Notes: generated by a model not told the origin, from the letters alone. Positions 6,561 to 15,710 are shown, numbered from the stretch's first letter. The stretch: DNA of 37,006 nucleotides from Thermoanaerobaculia bacterium (GCA_945787575.1 CALZKB010000042.1:1-37006), one strand, 5' to 3'. Made by a program: numbers and translations.

Positions 6561-7922
6561 TCAACTGCCGCCCGAGGGTCGGCCGCCGTCTTCGACCGCC
6601 GCGACCGTGAACTCGGCACGTTGGTCGACCGGGAGCTCGTAGATCCCCTCTCCCAATAGTGCGCGGCGAAGCCGATCCCTCTCGGCGAGGTACGACGGCA
6701 TCTCCTCCCGCTTCACCGGTTCGGCGGGAGCGCTCCTCAAGGAAAGTGGGTCGATCCACTGCCCGTTCTTCTGAACGCGGTAGTCGAGGTGAGATCCGGT
6801 CGCCAGACCGCTCGAGCCAACGAAACCGACGACGTCCCCCTGTCGGACTCGTTGCCCGGCGCGGACGCTCTTGGCAAACTTCGAAAGGTGCAGGTACCAC
6901 GTTACATAGCCGCTCGGATGGCGGACCTTGACGGTGCGCCCGCCCCCTCCGCTCCACCCTGCCGAGACGACGACCCCGTTGGCCGTCACCCGAACCGGAG
7001 TCCCCGTGGGAGCACCGTAGTCGACTCCGTAGTGCGGTCGGTACCTCTTGAGTACAGGGTGGAAGCGCCGGTTGCTAAAGCGAGAGGTGACCCGCGAGTA
7101 GCGCATCGGAGACCGCAAGAACATCTTGCGCAGCGGCCGCCCCTCCGCGTCGTAGTAGCCGTGCGTGTCACCCTCGCCGTACCGATAGGCCTCGAGAGTC
7201 GTGCCGCGATTGGCGTACGAAAGGGCGAGAATCTCGCCCAACGAATGATAGTCGCCATCCAGATAGACCACTTCGTAGAGCACCTCGAAGGTATCGCCCT
7301 GTCGAAGATCACGGGTGAAATCAAGGTCCCATTGCAGCACTTCGGCCATCCGATACGCGACCGCCGGGTCGGCGCCCGCGGTGCGCAGCGCCCCTTCGAG
7401 CGAGTCTTCGAGAGTTCCCTTGACCCGCCGGACCTGCCGGCGGCGACTGAAAGGCCGCCACTCACTCTTCCAGCCGCCGGGTGCCAGCTCGACGGCGGCC
7501 CGGCCGACTCCGTCGAGGGTCAGCTCGAAGGCGCGCAACCCGGTTCCGGGCTCCTGAATCGCCGCGTAGCGATCCCGTGGCCGCAGCCTCCTCAGATCTG
7601 CGTACTTCGCCAACTCGTCGACCAGCGCCTGCGCTTCGGCTGAGTCGAGCTCGAGCTTCGACAGCACGTCACTGATCGTCTCTCCGCGCTTGAAAGGCAC
7701 TTCGAGCGCGATCTCTCCGGCGCCGGCGACGATGAGCCCACTGCAGTCCATCGACGCCCGCAGCGGAGCGTAGCCGGCAGTAGGAAAGAGCGGGTACGGC
7801 GACTCGACGCTGGCTCGGATGCGATCCGTCAGGCCAGTCAGGATCGCCGCTCCGACCGCCAGCGTCAAGGGGAGAGCCCAACGCATGCGACCCCACCTAC
7901 CAATCTTCCGAATCCGCCCCAA
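6561..7922 (-). CDS. M23 (LytM-type) peptidoglycan endopeptidase
   Basis: A 453-residue envelope protein. A membrane anchor or signal peptide lies at about residues 13-35. Residues 70-240 form an N-terminal region of the OapA/Csd3 type, with FKRGETISDVLSKL (LysM-like) and LRQGDTFEVLYE. The M23 domain spans about 285-400: RFHPVLKRYRPHYGVDYGAP supplies the first His and Asp ligands, and HLSKF the helper His. The final motif reads SHLDYRV where the classical form is HLHxxV. The HLD form occurs in MepM/YebA-like relatives, so activity is still likely. The TTG start at 7922 has GAGGTGGG upstream. An ATG at 7886 with GGTGGGG is nearly as good. It leads the operon with the GHMP kinase. Confidence 0.87.
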   Translation of the reverse strand: MGRIRKIGRWGRMRWALPLTLAVGAAILTGLTDRIRASVESPYPLFPTAGYAPLRASMDCSGLIVAGAGEIALEVPFKRGETISDVLSKLELDSAEAQALVDELAKYADLRRLRPRDRYAAIQEPGTGLRAFELTLDGVGRAAVELAPGGWKSEWRPFSRRRQVRRVKGTLEDSLEGALRTAGADPAVAYRMAEVLQWDLDFTRDLRQGDTFEVLYEVVYLDGDYHSLGEILALSYANRGTTLEAYRYGEGDTHGYYDAEGRPLRKMFLRSPMRYSRVTSRFSNRRFHPVLKRYRPHYGVDYGAPTGTPVRVTANGVVVSAGWSGGGGRTVKVRHPSGYVTWYLHLSKFAKSVRAGQRVRQGDVVGFVGSSGLATGSHLDYRVQKNGQWIDPLSLRSAPAEPVKREEMPSYLAERDRLRRALLGEGIYELPVDQRAEFTVAAVEDGGRPSGGS

Positions 7923-7967
7923 AAACCCACCTCGAATGCGAAGAGAACTGCGTCTTGAACGAGACGG

Positions 7968-7973
7968 ATCATA
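7968..7973 (-). promoter_or_regulatory. Extended -10 promoter of the M23 operon
   Basis: The minus strand reads TGG-TATGAT, a good extended -10 (TGnTATAAT type), about 46 bases before the TTG start and 82 before the ATG option. The -35 position falls in the left arm of the dyad at 7984-8023, so a protein bound there would block it. Confidence 0.5.
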
Positions 7974-7983
7974 CCACAGGGCG

Positions 7984-8023
7984 AACTCTTTGAGTCCGCG
8001 TAATTACCTATGGCTAAAGAGTT
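7984..8023. promoter_or_regulatory. Concentric 40-bp dyad, candidate operator
   Basis: AACTCTTT (7984-7991) and AAAGAGTT (8016-8023) are perfect inverted arms. Exactly midway, with eight bases on each side, lies the palindrome GTAATTAC (8000-8007). All share the centre 8003.5. This AT-rich island stands out in GC-rich surroundings and overlaps the expected -35 region of the M23 promoter. It looks like a binding site for one or more dimeric regulators. Confidence 0.5.
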
Positions 8024-8073
8024 TCTAGAGCCGTGATCGGCGAGCGAACCGCACCGCTCTTCTCAGAGCGACG

Positions 8074-8538
8074 CTAACCCATGACCTGGGTCACCAGCGG
8101 ATCCGGGTCCTCCGGCAACTTCTCGCTGAACGCGGTGCTGCCGTCTTTCAGAATCAACAGCCAAGGCGCACTGTTGACTCGGTATTTCTTCGACAGGTCA
8201 CCTCGCGCGTCGAGATAGACTTTCGCCTCGAGCGCGGCCTTGTCCTGGAGGAAGGAGCGGACGGTGGCCGCATCCTCCTGGAAGTTGATCGTGATGACGT
8301 TGGCGCGGTTTCCCCAGCGCTTGGACAGCGCGTTGACTCGCTCGACGACATCCCTGCCCCGAGGCGCCCACGAGGTCCAGAACACGACGATGTGAGTCCC
8401 CTTTTGGAGGTCGCCTTCGGTTAGCTGCCCACCGTCGAGACCGGGCAGTTGCAGTTCGTCGGCGCTTGCCTCGTGGGGCAAACCGATGGCGACCCCGATG
8501 GCGAGCAAGAACCAAGCGGATAGCGGACGGGTCTTCAA
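8074..8538 (-). CDS. Exported thioredoxin-fold (TlpA-like) protein without CxxC
   Basis: A 154-residue protein with a signal peptide (residues 1-26, ending ASA) and a TlpA/thioredoxin fold. It has the strand HIVVFWTSWAPRGRDVV, then NVITINFQED, then the cis-Pro loop SAPWLLIL. Where active members have WCxxC, this one has W57-A-P-R-G, so both cysteines are gone and it cannot act as a disulphide reductase. The TTG start at 8538 is chosen because TAGGAGG sits nine bases upstream. Its first three bases are the stop codon of the anti-sigma gene, which suggests coupled translation. A longer frame to 8610 would overlap that gene. Third gene of the sigma operon; a sensing or scaffold role is possible. 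Confidence 0.72.
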   Translation of the reverse strand: MKTRPLSAWFLLAIGVAIGLPHEASADELQLPGLDGGQLTEGDLQKGTHIVVFWTSWAPRGRDVVERVNALSKRWGNRANVITINFQEDAATVRSFLQDKAALEAKVYLDARGDLSKKYRVNSAPWLLILKDGSTAFSEKLPEDPDPLVTQVMG

Positions 8539-8551
8539 TCTGTGTGGCCTC

Positions 8552-8782
8552 CTACGCCGCTCGGTGCGGCAGGGCACCGAGGATTCGCATCCAAAGCGTG
8601 CGAGGTGCAATCATGCGCTGACAGCTCTCGCGAATCAAGGTTCGGACGCTCTCCGTTTGAGCGAGCCGCGCCGCACAAAGCCCGCAGCCGCTCAAGTGCG
8701 CCTCGAATGCGTCCCACGACGACCCAGGGGGCAAAGCGTCGGCACCGAAGGTCAACGCTTCCCGTGCTTCAGTGCAGGTCAT
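8552..8782 (-). CDS. Soluble zinc-binding anti-sigma factor (zf-HC2/ZAS type)
   Basis: A 76-residue protein with Cys3 and H29-xxx-C33-xx-C36 (AHLSGCGLC), the zinc site of the ZAS anti-sigma family. Members such as RsrA hold an ECF sigma factor inactive and release it on a signal, often thiol oxidation. There is no membrane segment, so it should act in the cytoplasm, unlike ChrR/RseA-type membrane partners. The ATG at 8782 has CGGGAAG upstream. The frame is open to 8863, but that part lacks a start with a ribosome site. It lies between its likely partner sigma gene (ends 8940) and the thioredoxin-fold gene. Its target is inferred from position. Confidence 0.75.
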   Translation of the reverse strand: MTCTEAREALTFGADALPPGSSWDAFEAHLSGCGLCAARLAQTESVRTLIRESCQRMIAPRTLWMRILGALPHRAA

Positions 8783-8939
8783 CTTCCCGTCTCGTCTCCG
8801 ATGCGTCTCGACCCGTGCGAAACGGCCCGCGCCGGTCTCCGAGCTGGCACCGCGGCGAGCCACCTATTCTAACGGGTCGAGCGAGCGGACAAATTCCCCG
8901 CTTCGGGCGTCACCCGCGGGTCGGATCGAGAATGAGCGG

Positions 8940-9554
8940 TCAGGCGCTCTTGCGGCGGCTACGCATCTTGGCAGGCTCCCCGTTGCGCAGGTAGCCGTGC
9001 TCTCGACCGTAGAGCAGGAGAGCGGTCTCGAGGAGCTTGCGACCTCTGTAGAGACGGCTCATCACGGTGCCTACGGGCACTTCGAGGATCGCTGCGATCT
9101 CTTTGTAGGAGAGATCTTCGAGATCCGCGAGCACGACCGCCATTCGATAGTCGGGTGGTAGAGACTGGATCGCTCGTTGAACGTCGTGGTCGAGTACCCC
9201 TTCGAGCGCTTGGTCCTCGGGGCTCTTCGCCTTCTGCCGAACCTCTTCGCTCACTCTCGTTTCGAAGGCGTCCTCGATCTCCGCGAAGTCGCTCTGCAAC
9301 GGGGTCGCCTGCTTCTTGCGGTATGAATTGATAAACGTGTTCTTCAGGATCTTGAAGAGCCACGCCTTGAAATTCGTTCCTTCCTGAAACTTGTCGTAGT
9401 ACTTGTAGGCTTTGAGGTAGGTCTCCTGGACGAGATCCTCGGCGTCCTGAGCGTTGCGAGCCATCCGGTAGGCGGTGTTGTAGAGACTGTCGAGAAACGG
9501 CATCGCCGTCGCCTCGAAGTCCCAGCTGTGCTTGTGGATGTCCTGCCTCGCCAT
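8940..9554 (-). CDS. ECF-type RNA polymerase sigma factor
   Basis: A 204-residue sigma factor. Region 2 (about 17-81) has [20 protein letters not shown] and [20 protein letters not shown], which bind the polymerase clamp and the -10 DNA. Region 4 (about 128-180) has [23 protein letters not shown] and [13 protein letters not shown], the helix-turn-helix for the -35. There is no region 1.1 or 3. The ATG at 9554 is preceded by GGAGGAG, and the frame upstream to 9674 has no comparable site. With a ZAS anti-sigma gene downstream and a GGGAAC-N18-GTC element upstream, it resembles the SigR/RpoE-like redox and envelope stress group. Autoregulation is likely. Confidence 0.92.
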   Translation of the reverse strand: MARQDIHKHSWDFEATAMPFLDSLYNTAYRMARNAQDAEDLVQETYLKAYKYYDKFQEGTNFKAWLFKILKNTFINSYRKKQATPLQSDFAEIEDAFETRVSEEVRQKAKSPEDQALEGVLDHDVQRAIQSLPPDYRMAVVLADLEDLSYKEIAAILEVPVGTVMSRLYRGRKLLETALLLYGREHGYLRNGEPAKMRSRRKSA

Positions 9555-9592
9555 CGGCTCCTCCGCTCCCAGACTCGGATTCCGGTTTACGC

Positions 9593-9622
9593 ATGGACCG
9601 TGCCAGGGCGTAAGTCGTTCCC
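9593..9622 (-). promoter_or_regulatory. SigR-like ECF promoter of the sigma operon
   Basis: The minus strand carries GGGAAC (9622-9617), an 18-base spacer and GTCCAT (9598-9593), about 38 bases before the ATG. SigR-type ECF factors recognise GGGAAY-N18-GTT, so this is a close match and suggests the sigma factor drives its own operon. Confidence 0.55.
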
Positions 9623-9736
9623 ACATCGCACTTTCTCGGCGCGCGTCACCTTGGAAACGCGTGTTTCGTCCCACCTTAGGGACGGCTGCTGTCCGTGCCT
9701 GAGGGCGTGCCCGGCGATGAGGACGCGGACCTCGAG

Positions 9737-11194
9737 CTAGAGGATCGGCAGCAGGCTCGACTTGGCGAACTCGACGAGCGGTTCCGGCCAGACCCCGAGC
9801 AGGAGGGTCGCCAGGGCGCAGAAGCCGATCGCCACCACCAATCCCGGCGCCGCGAGCGGCGCCGGGGTGTCGTCATCGGCTTCCTTGAAGTACATCTGGA
9901 CGACGATCCCCAGGTAGTAGTAGAGGGACACCGCGCTCATCAAGACACCGATGACCGCGACCCAAGTCCAGCCCGCTTCGACCGCGGCCGCGAACAGGTA
10001 GACCTTGCCGAAGAAGCCACCGGTCGGGGGAATGCCGGTGAGGGCCAGCATGAAGAGCAGCATCATCGCCGCGAGCAGCGGTGCCCGGCGAGCGAGCCCG
10101 GCGTAGTCTTCATAACGCTCACCGGCGTACTCCTTGCGCTCGAGCAGTACCACCGTGCCGAAAGTCCCGAGGGTGATCAGGCTGTACGCCAGCATGTAGA
10201 AGAGCACCGCCCAGAGGCCGTCCTCGGAAAAGGCAAGCACGCCCATCAACACGTAGCCGGCATGGGCGATGGAGCTGTAGGCGAGCATCCGCTTGACGTT
10301 CTTCTGCGTCAGCGCCGCGAGGTTTCCCCAGATCATAGTCAAGGCCGCCACCGCAGCCGTCACGATCTGCCAATCGACCCGCAGTCCGGGCAGCGCGACG
10401 AAAAAGATCCTCACGAGAATCGCGAAAGACGCCGCCTTCGAGCAGACCGCCAGGAAGGCGGTCACCGGAGTCGGGGCGCCGACGTAGACGTCCGGCGTCC
10501 AGATATGGAAAGGGACAGCCGCCACCTTGAAGAAGAGGCCGATCGCCATCAGCAGCCAGCCGATCGCGATCAGAGTCGGCTTGGTCTGCGCCGCTGCCGG
10601 CAAGGCGCTGGCGACCCCTTCGAGGCCGACGGTCCCGGTCGCTCCGTAGACGAGCGAGATGCCGTAGAGGAGGATGCCGCTGGACAGAGCTCCGAGCACG
10701 AAGTACTTGATCGCCGCTTCGTTGGACCTCGTCTCGAGCTTGAAGTAGCCGGCGAGGATGTAGCTCGACAACGCCATCAACTCGAGCGAGATCCAGATCG
10801 ACAGCAGGTTGAAACCGCTCGCCATCAGCAGCATACCCGTCGCCGCGAGCATCAAGAGGGAGAAAAACTCACCCGCGCGGTAGCCGCCCTCCTCGACGAA
10901 ACGGCAGGAGACGATCGCCGTCAGCCCGGTCGCGAGAATCAGTAACAGCTTCCAGAAGAAAGCGTAGCCGTCGACGATGAACATACCGGCGAGGATCGGC
11001 CGAGCACCGCTCTCCACTCCGATCCACACCAGCAAGACCGCGGTCAGCGCGAGCGAGAGCACGGTGACGACCGTCGCGGTCCGGCTCGTCACGCCCTTGC
11101 CGATCGACGAGACGATCAGCAGCAACATGCCCGCAGTGAGCAGAAAGCCCTCGGGCAGGAGGCTGAGAAACTCCTCGAGCGGAATCGGGGGCAT
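9737..11194 (-). CDS. nuoN: NADH-quinone oxidoreductase subunit N
   Basis: A 485-residue polytopic membrane protein, one of the three antiporter-like proton-pumping subunits of complex I. It has about 14 hydrophobic helices and the core segment [22 protein letters not shown] (about 235-256), with KAASFA and [14 protein letters not shown], which carry the conserved pump lysines. It is the last gene of the operon. The ATG at 11194 follows the nuoM stop by three bases, with GGAG inside the end of nuoM. No clear intrinsic terminator is seen in the 182 bases before the sigma gene. Confidence 0.95.
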   Translation of the reverse strand: MPPIPLEEFLSLLPEGFLLTAGMLLLIVSSIGKGVTSRTATVVTVLSLALTAVLLVWIGVESGARPILAGMFIVDGYAFFWKLLLILATGLTAIVSCRFVEEGGYRAGEFFSLLMLAATGMLLMASGFNLLSIWISLELMALSSYILAGYFKLETRSNEAAIKYFVLGALSSGILLYGISLVYGATGTVGLEGVASALPAAAQTKPTLIAIGWLLMAIGLFFKVAAVPFHIWTPDVYVGAPTPVTAFLAVCSKAASFAILVRIFFVALPGLRVDWQIVTAAVAALTMIWGNLAALTQKNVKRMLAYSSIAHAGYVLMGVLAFSEDGLWAVLFYMLAYSLITLGTFGTVVLLERKEYAGERYEDYAGLARRAPLLAAMMLLFMLALTGIPPTGGFFGKVYLFAAAVEAGWTWVAVIGVLMSAVSLYYYLGIVVQMYFKEADDDTPAPLAAPGLVVAIGFCALATLLLGVWPEPLVEFAKSSLLPIL

Positions 11195-11197
11195 CTG

Positions 11198-12778
11198 CTA
11201 CTCGGAGACCTCGGCAGGAGCCGTGACTGCTGCCACGTCGACGTTGGCGGCGTAATCGGCATCGACTCGCCGTACGATGTAGTCCACCGGCTTTTCGAGA
11301 ATCGCAAAGAACGGCTTGGGGTAGAGACCGATCCAGAAACAGAGGATCACCAAAGGCATCAAGTAGAGCAGCTCGCGCTTGTTGAGATCCTCGAGATCTT
11401 CGTTATCCGGGTTGTCGAGCGGGCCGAAGAACACCCGCTGGAACATCCACAGCATGTAGGCGGCACCGAGGACGATGCCGATCGCCCCGACTAGTGCCCA
11501 CCACCACGTTCGACTGAAGGCGCCTACCAGAATCGTGAACTCACCGACGAAACCGTTCAGGGTCGGCAGCCCTATCGAGGCCATGGTGATGATGAGAAAG
11601 ACCGTCGCGAACAGCGGCATCTTGCTCGACAGTCCTCCGTAGTCCGCGATCATCCGGGTGTGGCGACGCTCGTAGATCACGCCGACGAGCAGGAAGAGGG
11701 CGCCGGTCGAGAGGCCGTGGTTGATCATCTGCAGGATGCCGCCGTTCAAGCCGGCCGAGTTGAGAGCGAAGATGCCGAGCATGACGAAACCGAGGTGACT
11801 TACCGACGAGTAGGCCACCAGCTTCTTCATGTCCTTCTGCGCCATGGCGACGAGCGCACCGTAGATGATGCCGATGAGCGACAGGGCCACCATCCAGGGG
11901 AGTAGTGCCCTGGTCCCTTCCGGCAGGATCGGTAGCGAGAAGCGCACGAAGCCGTAGGTGCCCATCTTCAGGAGGACGCCGGCGAGGATCACCGAGCCCG
12001 CGGTCGGCGCCTCGACGTGCGCGTCCGGCAGCCAGGTGTGGAAGGGGAACATCGGCACCTTGATCGCGAAACCGACGAAGAACGCCAGGAAGATCCACCA
12101 CTGCATGCTCGGTGGGATCAACGCGCTGATCTCGTGGAACTGCAGGATCGCGAACGTCCTCGGGTTACCTAGCCCTTCGAAACCCAGCAGTCCGCTTGAG
12201 TTGTAGAAGTAGAGCGCGAGGACGCCCAACAGCATCACCACCGAGCCGACCAGGGTGTAGAGGAAGAACTTGATGGCGGCGTAGAGCTTGCGCGGGCCGC
12301 CCCAGATGCCGATCAGGAAGTACATCGGCACGAGCATCACTTCCCAGAACACGTAGAAGAGGAAGAAGTCCATCGCCATGAAGACGCCCAGCATCCCGGT
12401 CTGGAGCAGCAGCATGAAGATGTAGTACTCCTTCTCGCGCTCTCCGATCGCCGACCATGAGGAGAGAAAGGAGATCACGCCCAGCAGAGTCGTGAGCAGC
12501 ACCAGGAGGAGCGAGATGCCGTCGATCCCAAACTCGTAGCGCACGCCGATCGACGGGATCCAGGAGGCGCTCTCGCGGAACTGGAACAGCTCTCCCGTTC
12601 GCTCGAACTCGAACCACAAGGGTAGCGAGATCAGGAAATCGACGAACGCCACGAGCGTCGCGAACCGCCGGATCGACCCGCCGCTCTCCTTGTTCATGAA
12701 CAGGATCAGTAGCGCGCCGACCAACGGCAGGTAGGTGACGACGCTCAGGATCGGGATGTTGTGTATCCAATCGAACAT
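11198..12778 (-). CDS. nuoM: NADH-quinone oxidoreductase subunit M
   Basis: A 526-residue antiporter-like membrane subunit of complex I. The family signature PMFPFHTWLPDAHVEAPTAGSVILAG lies at about 223-248, followed by KMGTYGF and the KDMKKLVAYSSVSHLGFV helix. Both contain lysines of the proton channel. YFLIGIWGG and the Glu in FWEVMLVPMYF (about 145) match the N-terminal channel. Normal length. It starts 18 bases after nuoL and ends three bases before nuoN. Confidence 0.96.
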   Translation of the reverse strand: MFDWIHNIPILSVVTYLPLVGALLILFMNKESGGSIRRFATLVAFVDFLISLPLWFEFERTGELFQFRESASWIPSIGVRYEFGIDGISLLLVLLTTLLGVISFLSSWSAIGEREKEYYIFMLLLQTGMLGVFMAMDFFLFYVFWEVMLVPMYFLIGIWGGPRKLYAAIKFFLYTLVGSVVMLLGVLALYFYNSSGLLGFEGLGNPRTFAILQFHEISALIPPSMQWWIFLAFFVGFAIKVPMFPFHTWLPDAHVEAPTAGSVILAGVLLKMGTYGFVRFSLPILPEGTRALLPWMVALSLIGIIYGALVAMAQKDMKKLVAYSSVSHLGFVMLGIFALNSAGLNGGILQMINHGLSTGALFLLVGVIYERRHTRMIADYGGLSSKMPLFATVFLIITMASIGLPTLNGFVGEFTILVGAFSRTWWWALVGAIGIVLGAAYMLWMFQRVFFGPLDNPDNEDLEDLNKRELLYLMPLVILCFWIGLYPKPFFAILEKPVDYIVRRVDADYAANVDVAAVTAPAEVSE

Positions 12779-12796
12779 GTCGTTGCCTCGAGTCCT

Positions 12797-14860
12797 TTAT
12801 CTCCTCAGCCCGACGACCACGTAGAACCACACGAGCATGGCCATTCCGATGAGCAGGACGAGCGCGTACTGCGAGACCAAGCCTGTCTGCAGACGCCTGA
12901 AGAAGCGTGAGCCGGATTGTGAGACCACTCCGACGAGGTTGACCAGACCGTCGACGAAGTACTTGTCGAAAAACCCGGACAGAAGCGAGATCCCGACCGT
13001 GAGGTGCCGCGAGCCGTTCACCAATACTCCGTCGATGAACTTGCTGTCGAACCGGAAGAGCCCACGGGCGCACGCCCAGGTGCCGCGGACCGCGGTCGCG
13101 TCGTACGCCTCGTCCACGTAGTACTTGTTGAACAGCCAACGATGGACGGTCGGGAACTTCGCCGCCCAGCGCTCGCCTTCCGCCAGGCCACGATCACCTC
13201 CGTAGTACTTGCGCGCCAGCCACCAGCCGGCGAACGCCACTACCACCGACAACGCCATCAGGAAGAGCTCGATCCCCAGGCTCGCATGGTGCTCGCCGTG
13301 GCCGACGTGCGCCACGACCTGGCCGACGAAATGATCGAAGACGTTGATATCGATGCTGCCGAGCTTCGGAATACCGACATAGCCCGAGAACACCGCGCCG
13401 ACCGCCAGCACGATGAGCGGGATCGTCATCGACGGCGGTGACTCGTGGAGGTGATGATGCTGCTCTTCACTGCCCCGGAACGGGCCGTGGAAGGTCATGA
13501 ACAATAGTCGGAACATGTAGCAGGCGGTCAGCCCGGCGGTTACCAGACCGACGACCCAGAGCAGTTTGTGATCCGCCCAGGTCGCGGCCAGAATCTGATC
13601 CTTCGAAAAGAAGCCCGCCAGCAGTGGTGCCCCGGCGATCGCCAAGGTGCCGGCGACGAACGTCCGGTAGGTCCACGGCAGATGCTCTTTGAGACCTCCC
13701 ATCTTGCGCATGTCCTGCTCGCCGCTCATCGCATGGATCACCGAGCCCGAGCCGAGGAACATGAGACCCTTGAAGAACGCGTGGGTCATCAGATGGAAGA
13801 TCGCCGCCGTGTAGGCGCCGACTCCGCAGGCGAGAAACATATAGCCCAACTGCGAAACCGTCGAATAGGCGAGCACCTTCTTGATATCGGTCTGCGCGAG
13901 TCCGATCGTCGCGGCGAAGATCGCGGTCAAGGCGCCGATGATCGCCACCAGCTCCGACGTGCCGTGGGCCAGTTGGTAGAGGACGTTGGAACGGACGACG
14001 ATGTAGACCCCGGCGGTCACCATCGTCGCCGCGTGAATCAGCGCCGAGACCGGGGTCGGACCCGCCATGGCGTCCGGAAGCCAGACGTGGAGCGGAATCT
14101 GGGCGCTCTTTCCGGTCGCGCCGATGAACAGCGCCAGGGTCACGAATGTCGCGAGCGTCATGCCCAGCACGTAGTCGCCCTGGACAAGGGCGGGTTCGGC
14201 CTCGATCGTCCCGAAGAGCTTTTCGTAGTTCAAAGTGCCGAAATGAGCCACCAGCGCGAACATCCCGGCGAGGAACGCGAGATCGCCGACGCGGTTGACG
14301 ATGAACGCCTTGCGACCGGCGTACGGAGGGAACTCCTCATCGAAATAGAAGCCGATCAGCAGGTAGGAACACAGGCCCACCCCTTCCCAGCCGACGAACG
14401 TCACCAGGTAGTTGTTGCCCAGAACGAGCATCAACATCATGCCCATGAACAGGTTCAGGTAGGTGAAGTAGCGCTGGAACCCGGGTTCGTGGTCCATGTA
14501 GCCGACCGAGAACCAGTGGATCCAGAAGCCGACGAAGGTGACGACGAAGAGCATCACACATGAAAGCGGATCGAGAAGGAAGCCCATCTCGACCGAGACG
14601 TCGGCGAAGCTGCCGTCATCGAGCCCCATCGACCCGGCCGGGATCCACTCGTAGACCGACTGCTCGAACGGCTCGTGGGCGGAGTACTGCTCGCTCCCGA
14701 GGTAGCCGCTGATCGCAAGCACGCTGACGAGAAGCGCCGCCAGCACCGACCCGCACGCCACCATCCAGACGCCCTTTTTGCCGAGACGATCGCGCAGCAC
14801 GACGCCGTTCAAGAACGCCCCCAGAAAAGGCAGCACGGGGATCAGCCAGAGCCACCTCAT
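12797..14860 (-). CDS. nuoL: NADH-quinone oxidoreductase subunit L
   Basis: A 687-residue membrane subunit, the most distal proton pump of complex I, with the long C-terminal lateral helix. VGWEGVGLCSYLLIGF (about 153-168) and QIPLHVWLPDAMAGPTPVSALIHAATMV (about 235-262) are family signatures. The KKVLAYSTVSQLGYMF helix holds a pump lysine. Its ATG overlaps the nuoK stop in an ATGA junction. The last 100 residues contain the amphipathic helix and final anchor. Length is typical for bacteria. Confidence 0.96.
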   Translation of the reverse strand: MRWLWLIPVLPFLGAFLNGVVLRDRLGKKGVWMVACGSVLAALLVSVLAISGYLGSEQYSAHEPFEQSVYEWIPAGSMGLDDGSFADVSVEMGFLLDPLSCVMLFVVTFVGFWIHWFSVGYMDHEPGFQRYFTYLNLFMGMMLMLVLGNNYLVTFVGWEGVGLCSYLLIGFYFDEEFPPYAGRKAFIVNRVGDLAFLAGMFALVAHFGTLNYEKLFGTIEAEPALVQGDYVLGMTLATFVTLALFIGATGKSAQIPLHVWLPDAMAGPTPVSALIHAATMVTAGVYIVVRSNVLYQLAHGTSELVAIIGALTAIFAATIGLAQTDIKKVLAYSTVSQLGYMFLACGVGAYTAAIFHLMTHAFFKGLMFLGSGSVIHAMSGEQDMRKMGGLKEHLPWTYRTFVAGTLAIAGAPLLAGFFSKDQILAATWADHKLLWVVGLVTAGLTACYMFRLLFMTFHGPFRGSEEQHHHLHESPPSMTIPLIVLAVGAVFSGYVGIPKLGSIDINVFDHFVGQVVAHVGHGEHHASLGIELFLMALSVVVAFAGWWLARKYYGGDRGLAEGERWAAKFPTVHRWLFNKYYVDEAYDATAVRGTWACARGLFRFDSKFIDGVLVNGSRHLTVGISLLSGFFDKYFVDGLVNLVGVVSQSGSRFFRRLQTGLVSQYALVLLIGMAMLVWFYVVVGLRR

Positions 14861-15174
14861 CCGGAAAGCTCCCTTGCCTGATCGAGCTCGGTGGTCTGGC
14901 GGAGCCGGAAGAGCGCGATCAGAATGCCGAGCCCGACGGCCGCCTCACCGGCCGCTACGGCGATCGTGAAGATCGCGAAAATCTGGCCGGTCAAGTCGCC
15001 ATGGCTGAAGGAAAAGGCGATCAGATTGATGTTGACGGAGTTGAGAACCAGCTCGATCGACATCAAGACGGTGATCATGTTGCGACGCACCACGATGCCG
15101 ATCGTCCCGATCAGGAACAGCAGAGCGGAAAGCACCAGATAGTGCAACGTGCCGACGTCGAGGAGCGTGCTCAT
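14857..15174 (-). CDS. nuoK: NADH-quinone oxidoreductase subunit K
   Basis: A 105-residue three-helix membrane subunit related to MrpC. It keeps the two glutamates of the E-channel: one in MSIELVLNSVNINLIAF (about residue 40) and one in AVAAGEAAVGLGI (about 76). Two bases separate it from nuoJ. Its stop overlaps the nuoL start, so translation is coupled. Confidence 0.95.
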   Translation of the reverse strand: MSTLLDVGTLHYLVLSALLFLIGTIGIVVRRNMITVLMSIELVLNSVNINLIAFSFSHGDLTGQIFAIFTIAVAAGEAAVGLGILIALFRLRQTTELDQARELSG

Positions 15175-15176
15175 CG

Positions 15177-15710
15177 CTACTGCTTCCGCCCCAGGACGAC
15201 GGCTCCGATCATCGCGACCAGCAGGAAAACCGAAACGATCTCGAACGGCAGGAGATACTGCCGATAGAGGCTCCAGGCGATCGCCTCGGAGTTGCCCCGC
15301 GCCACCCCTTCGACGTTCGAGAAGGCGGGCGGAGCGACCGGCGGATCAGCGAAGCTGACGGGTAGGAACGCGGTGATGAACACGGCCGCCAGGAGGAGCG
15401 CCGCCAACACCGCCAGCCACCAGTGGCCGCCGTACTTATCGCTCTCCATCAGCTGATGTTGATCGACCAGCATGATCACGAACAGGAAGAGCACCATGAT
15501 CCCGCCGCCGTAGACGAAGATCTGCACGATCGCGACGAACTCGGCGTGACGCAGCAGGAACAGCACCGCCACACACAAGAACGTCACCAGCAGTGAAACC
15601 GCCCCGAACATCGGATTGCGCAGCGTCACCACCCCCAACGCCCCGATCACCGCCGCCAAGGCGAACAGGAAGAAGAGAATCGAAGACCCGTGCGCGACTA
15701 GAAAATCCAC
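15177..15710 (-). CDS. nuoJ: NADH-quinone oxidoreductase subunit J
   Basis: A 177-residue five-helix membrane subunit of complex I. The hallmark is AIVQIFVYGGGIMVLFLFVIML, containing the helix-3 YGG pi-bulge region. The GTG at 15710 (GTG-GAT-TTT) is chosen because AAGGGGA lies just upstream and the protein then begins at the first helix. A longer frame to 15761 adds only charged residues without a ribosome site. The 60-base gap to nuoI is the largest inside the operon. Confidence 0.93.
   Translation of the reverse strand: MDFLVAHGSSILFFLFALAAVIGALGVVTLRNPMFGAVSLLVTFLCVAVLFLLRHAEFVAIVQIFVYGGGIMVLFLFVIMLVDQHQLMESDKYGGHWWLAVLAALLLAAVFITAFLPVSFADPPVAPPAFSNVEGVARGNSEAIAWSLYRQYLLPFEIVSVFLLVAMIGAVVLGRKQ

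Noticed and set aside
7640-7700. M23 protein as catalytically dead because of HLD instead of HLH
   Set aside because: The HLD form is common in MepM-like relatives and the other zinc ligands are present, so loss of activity cannot be claimed.
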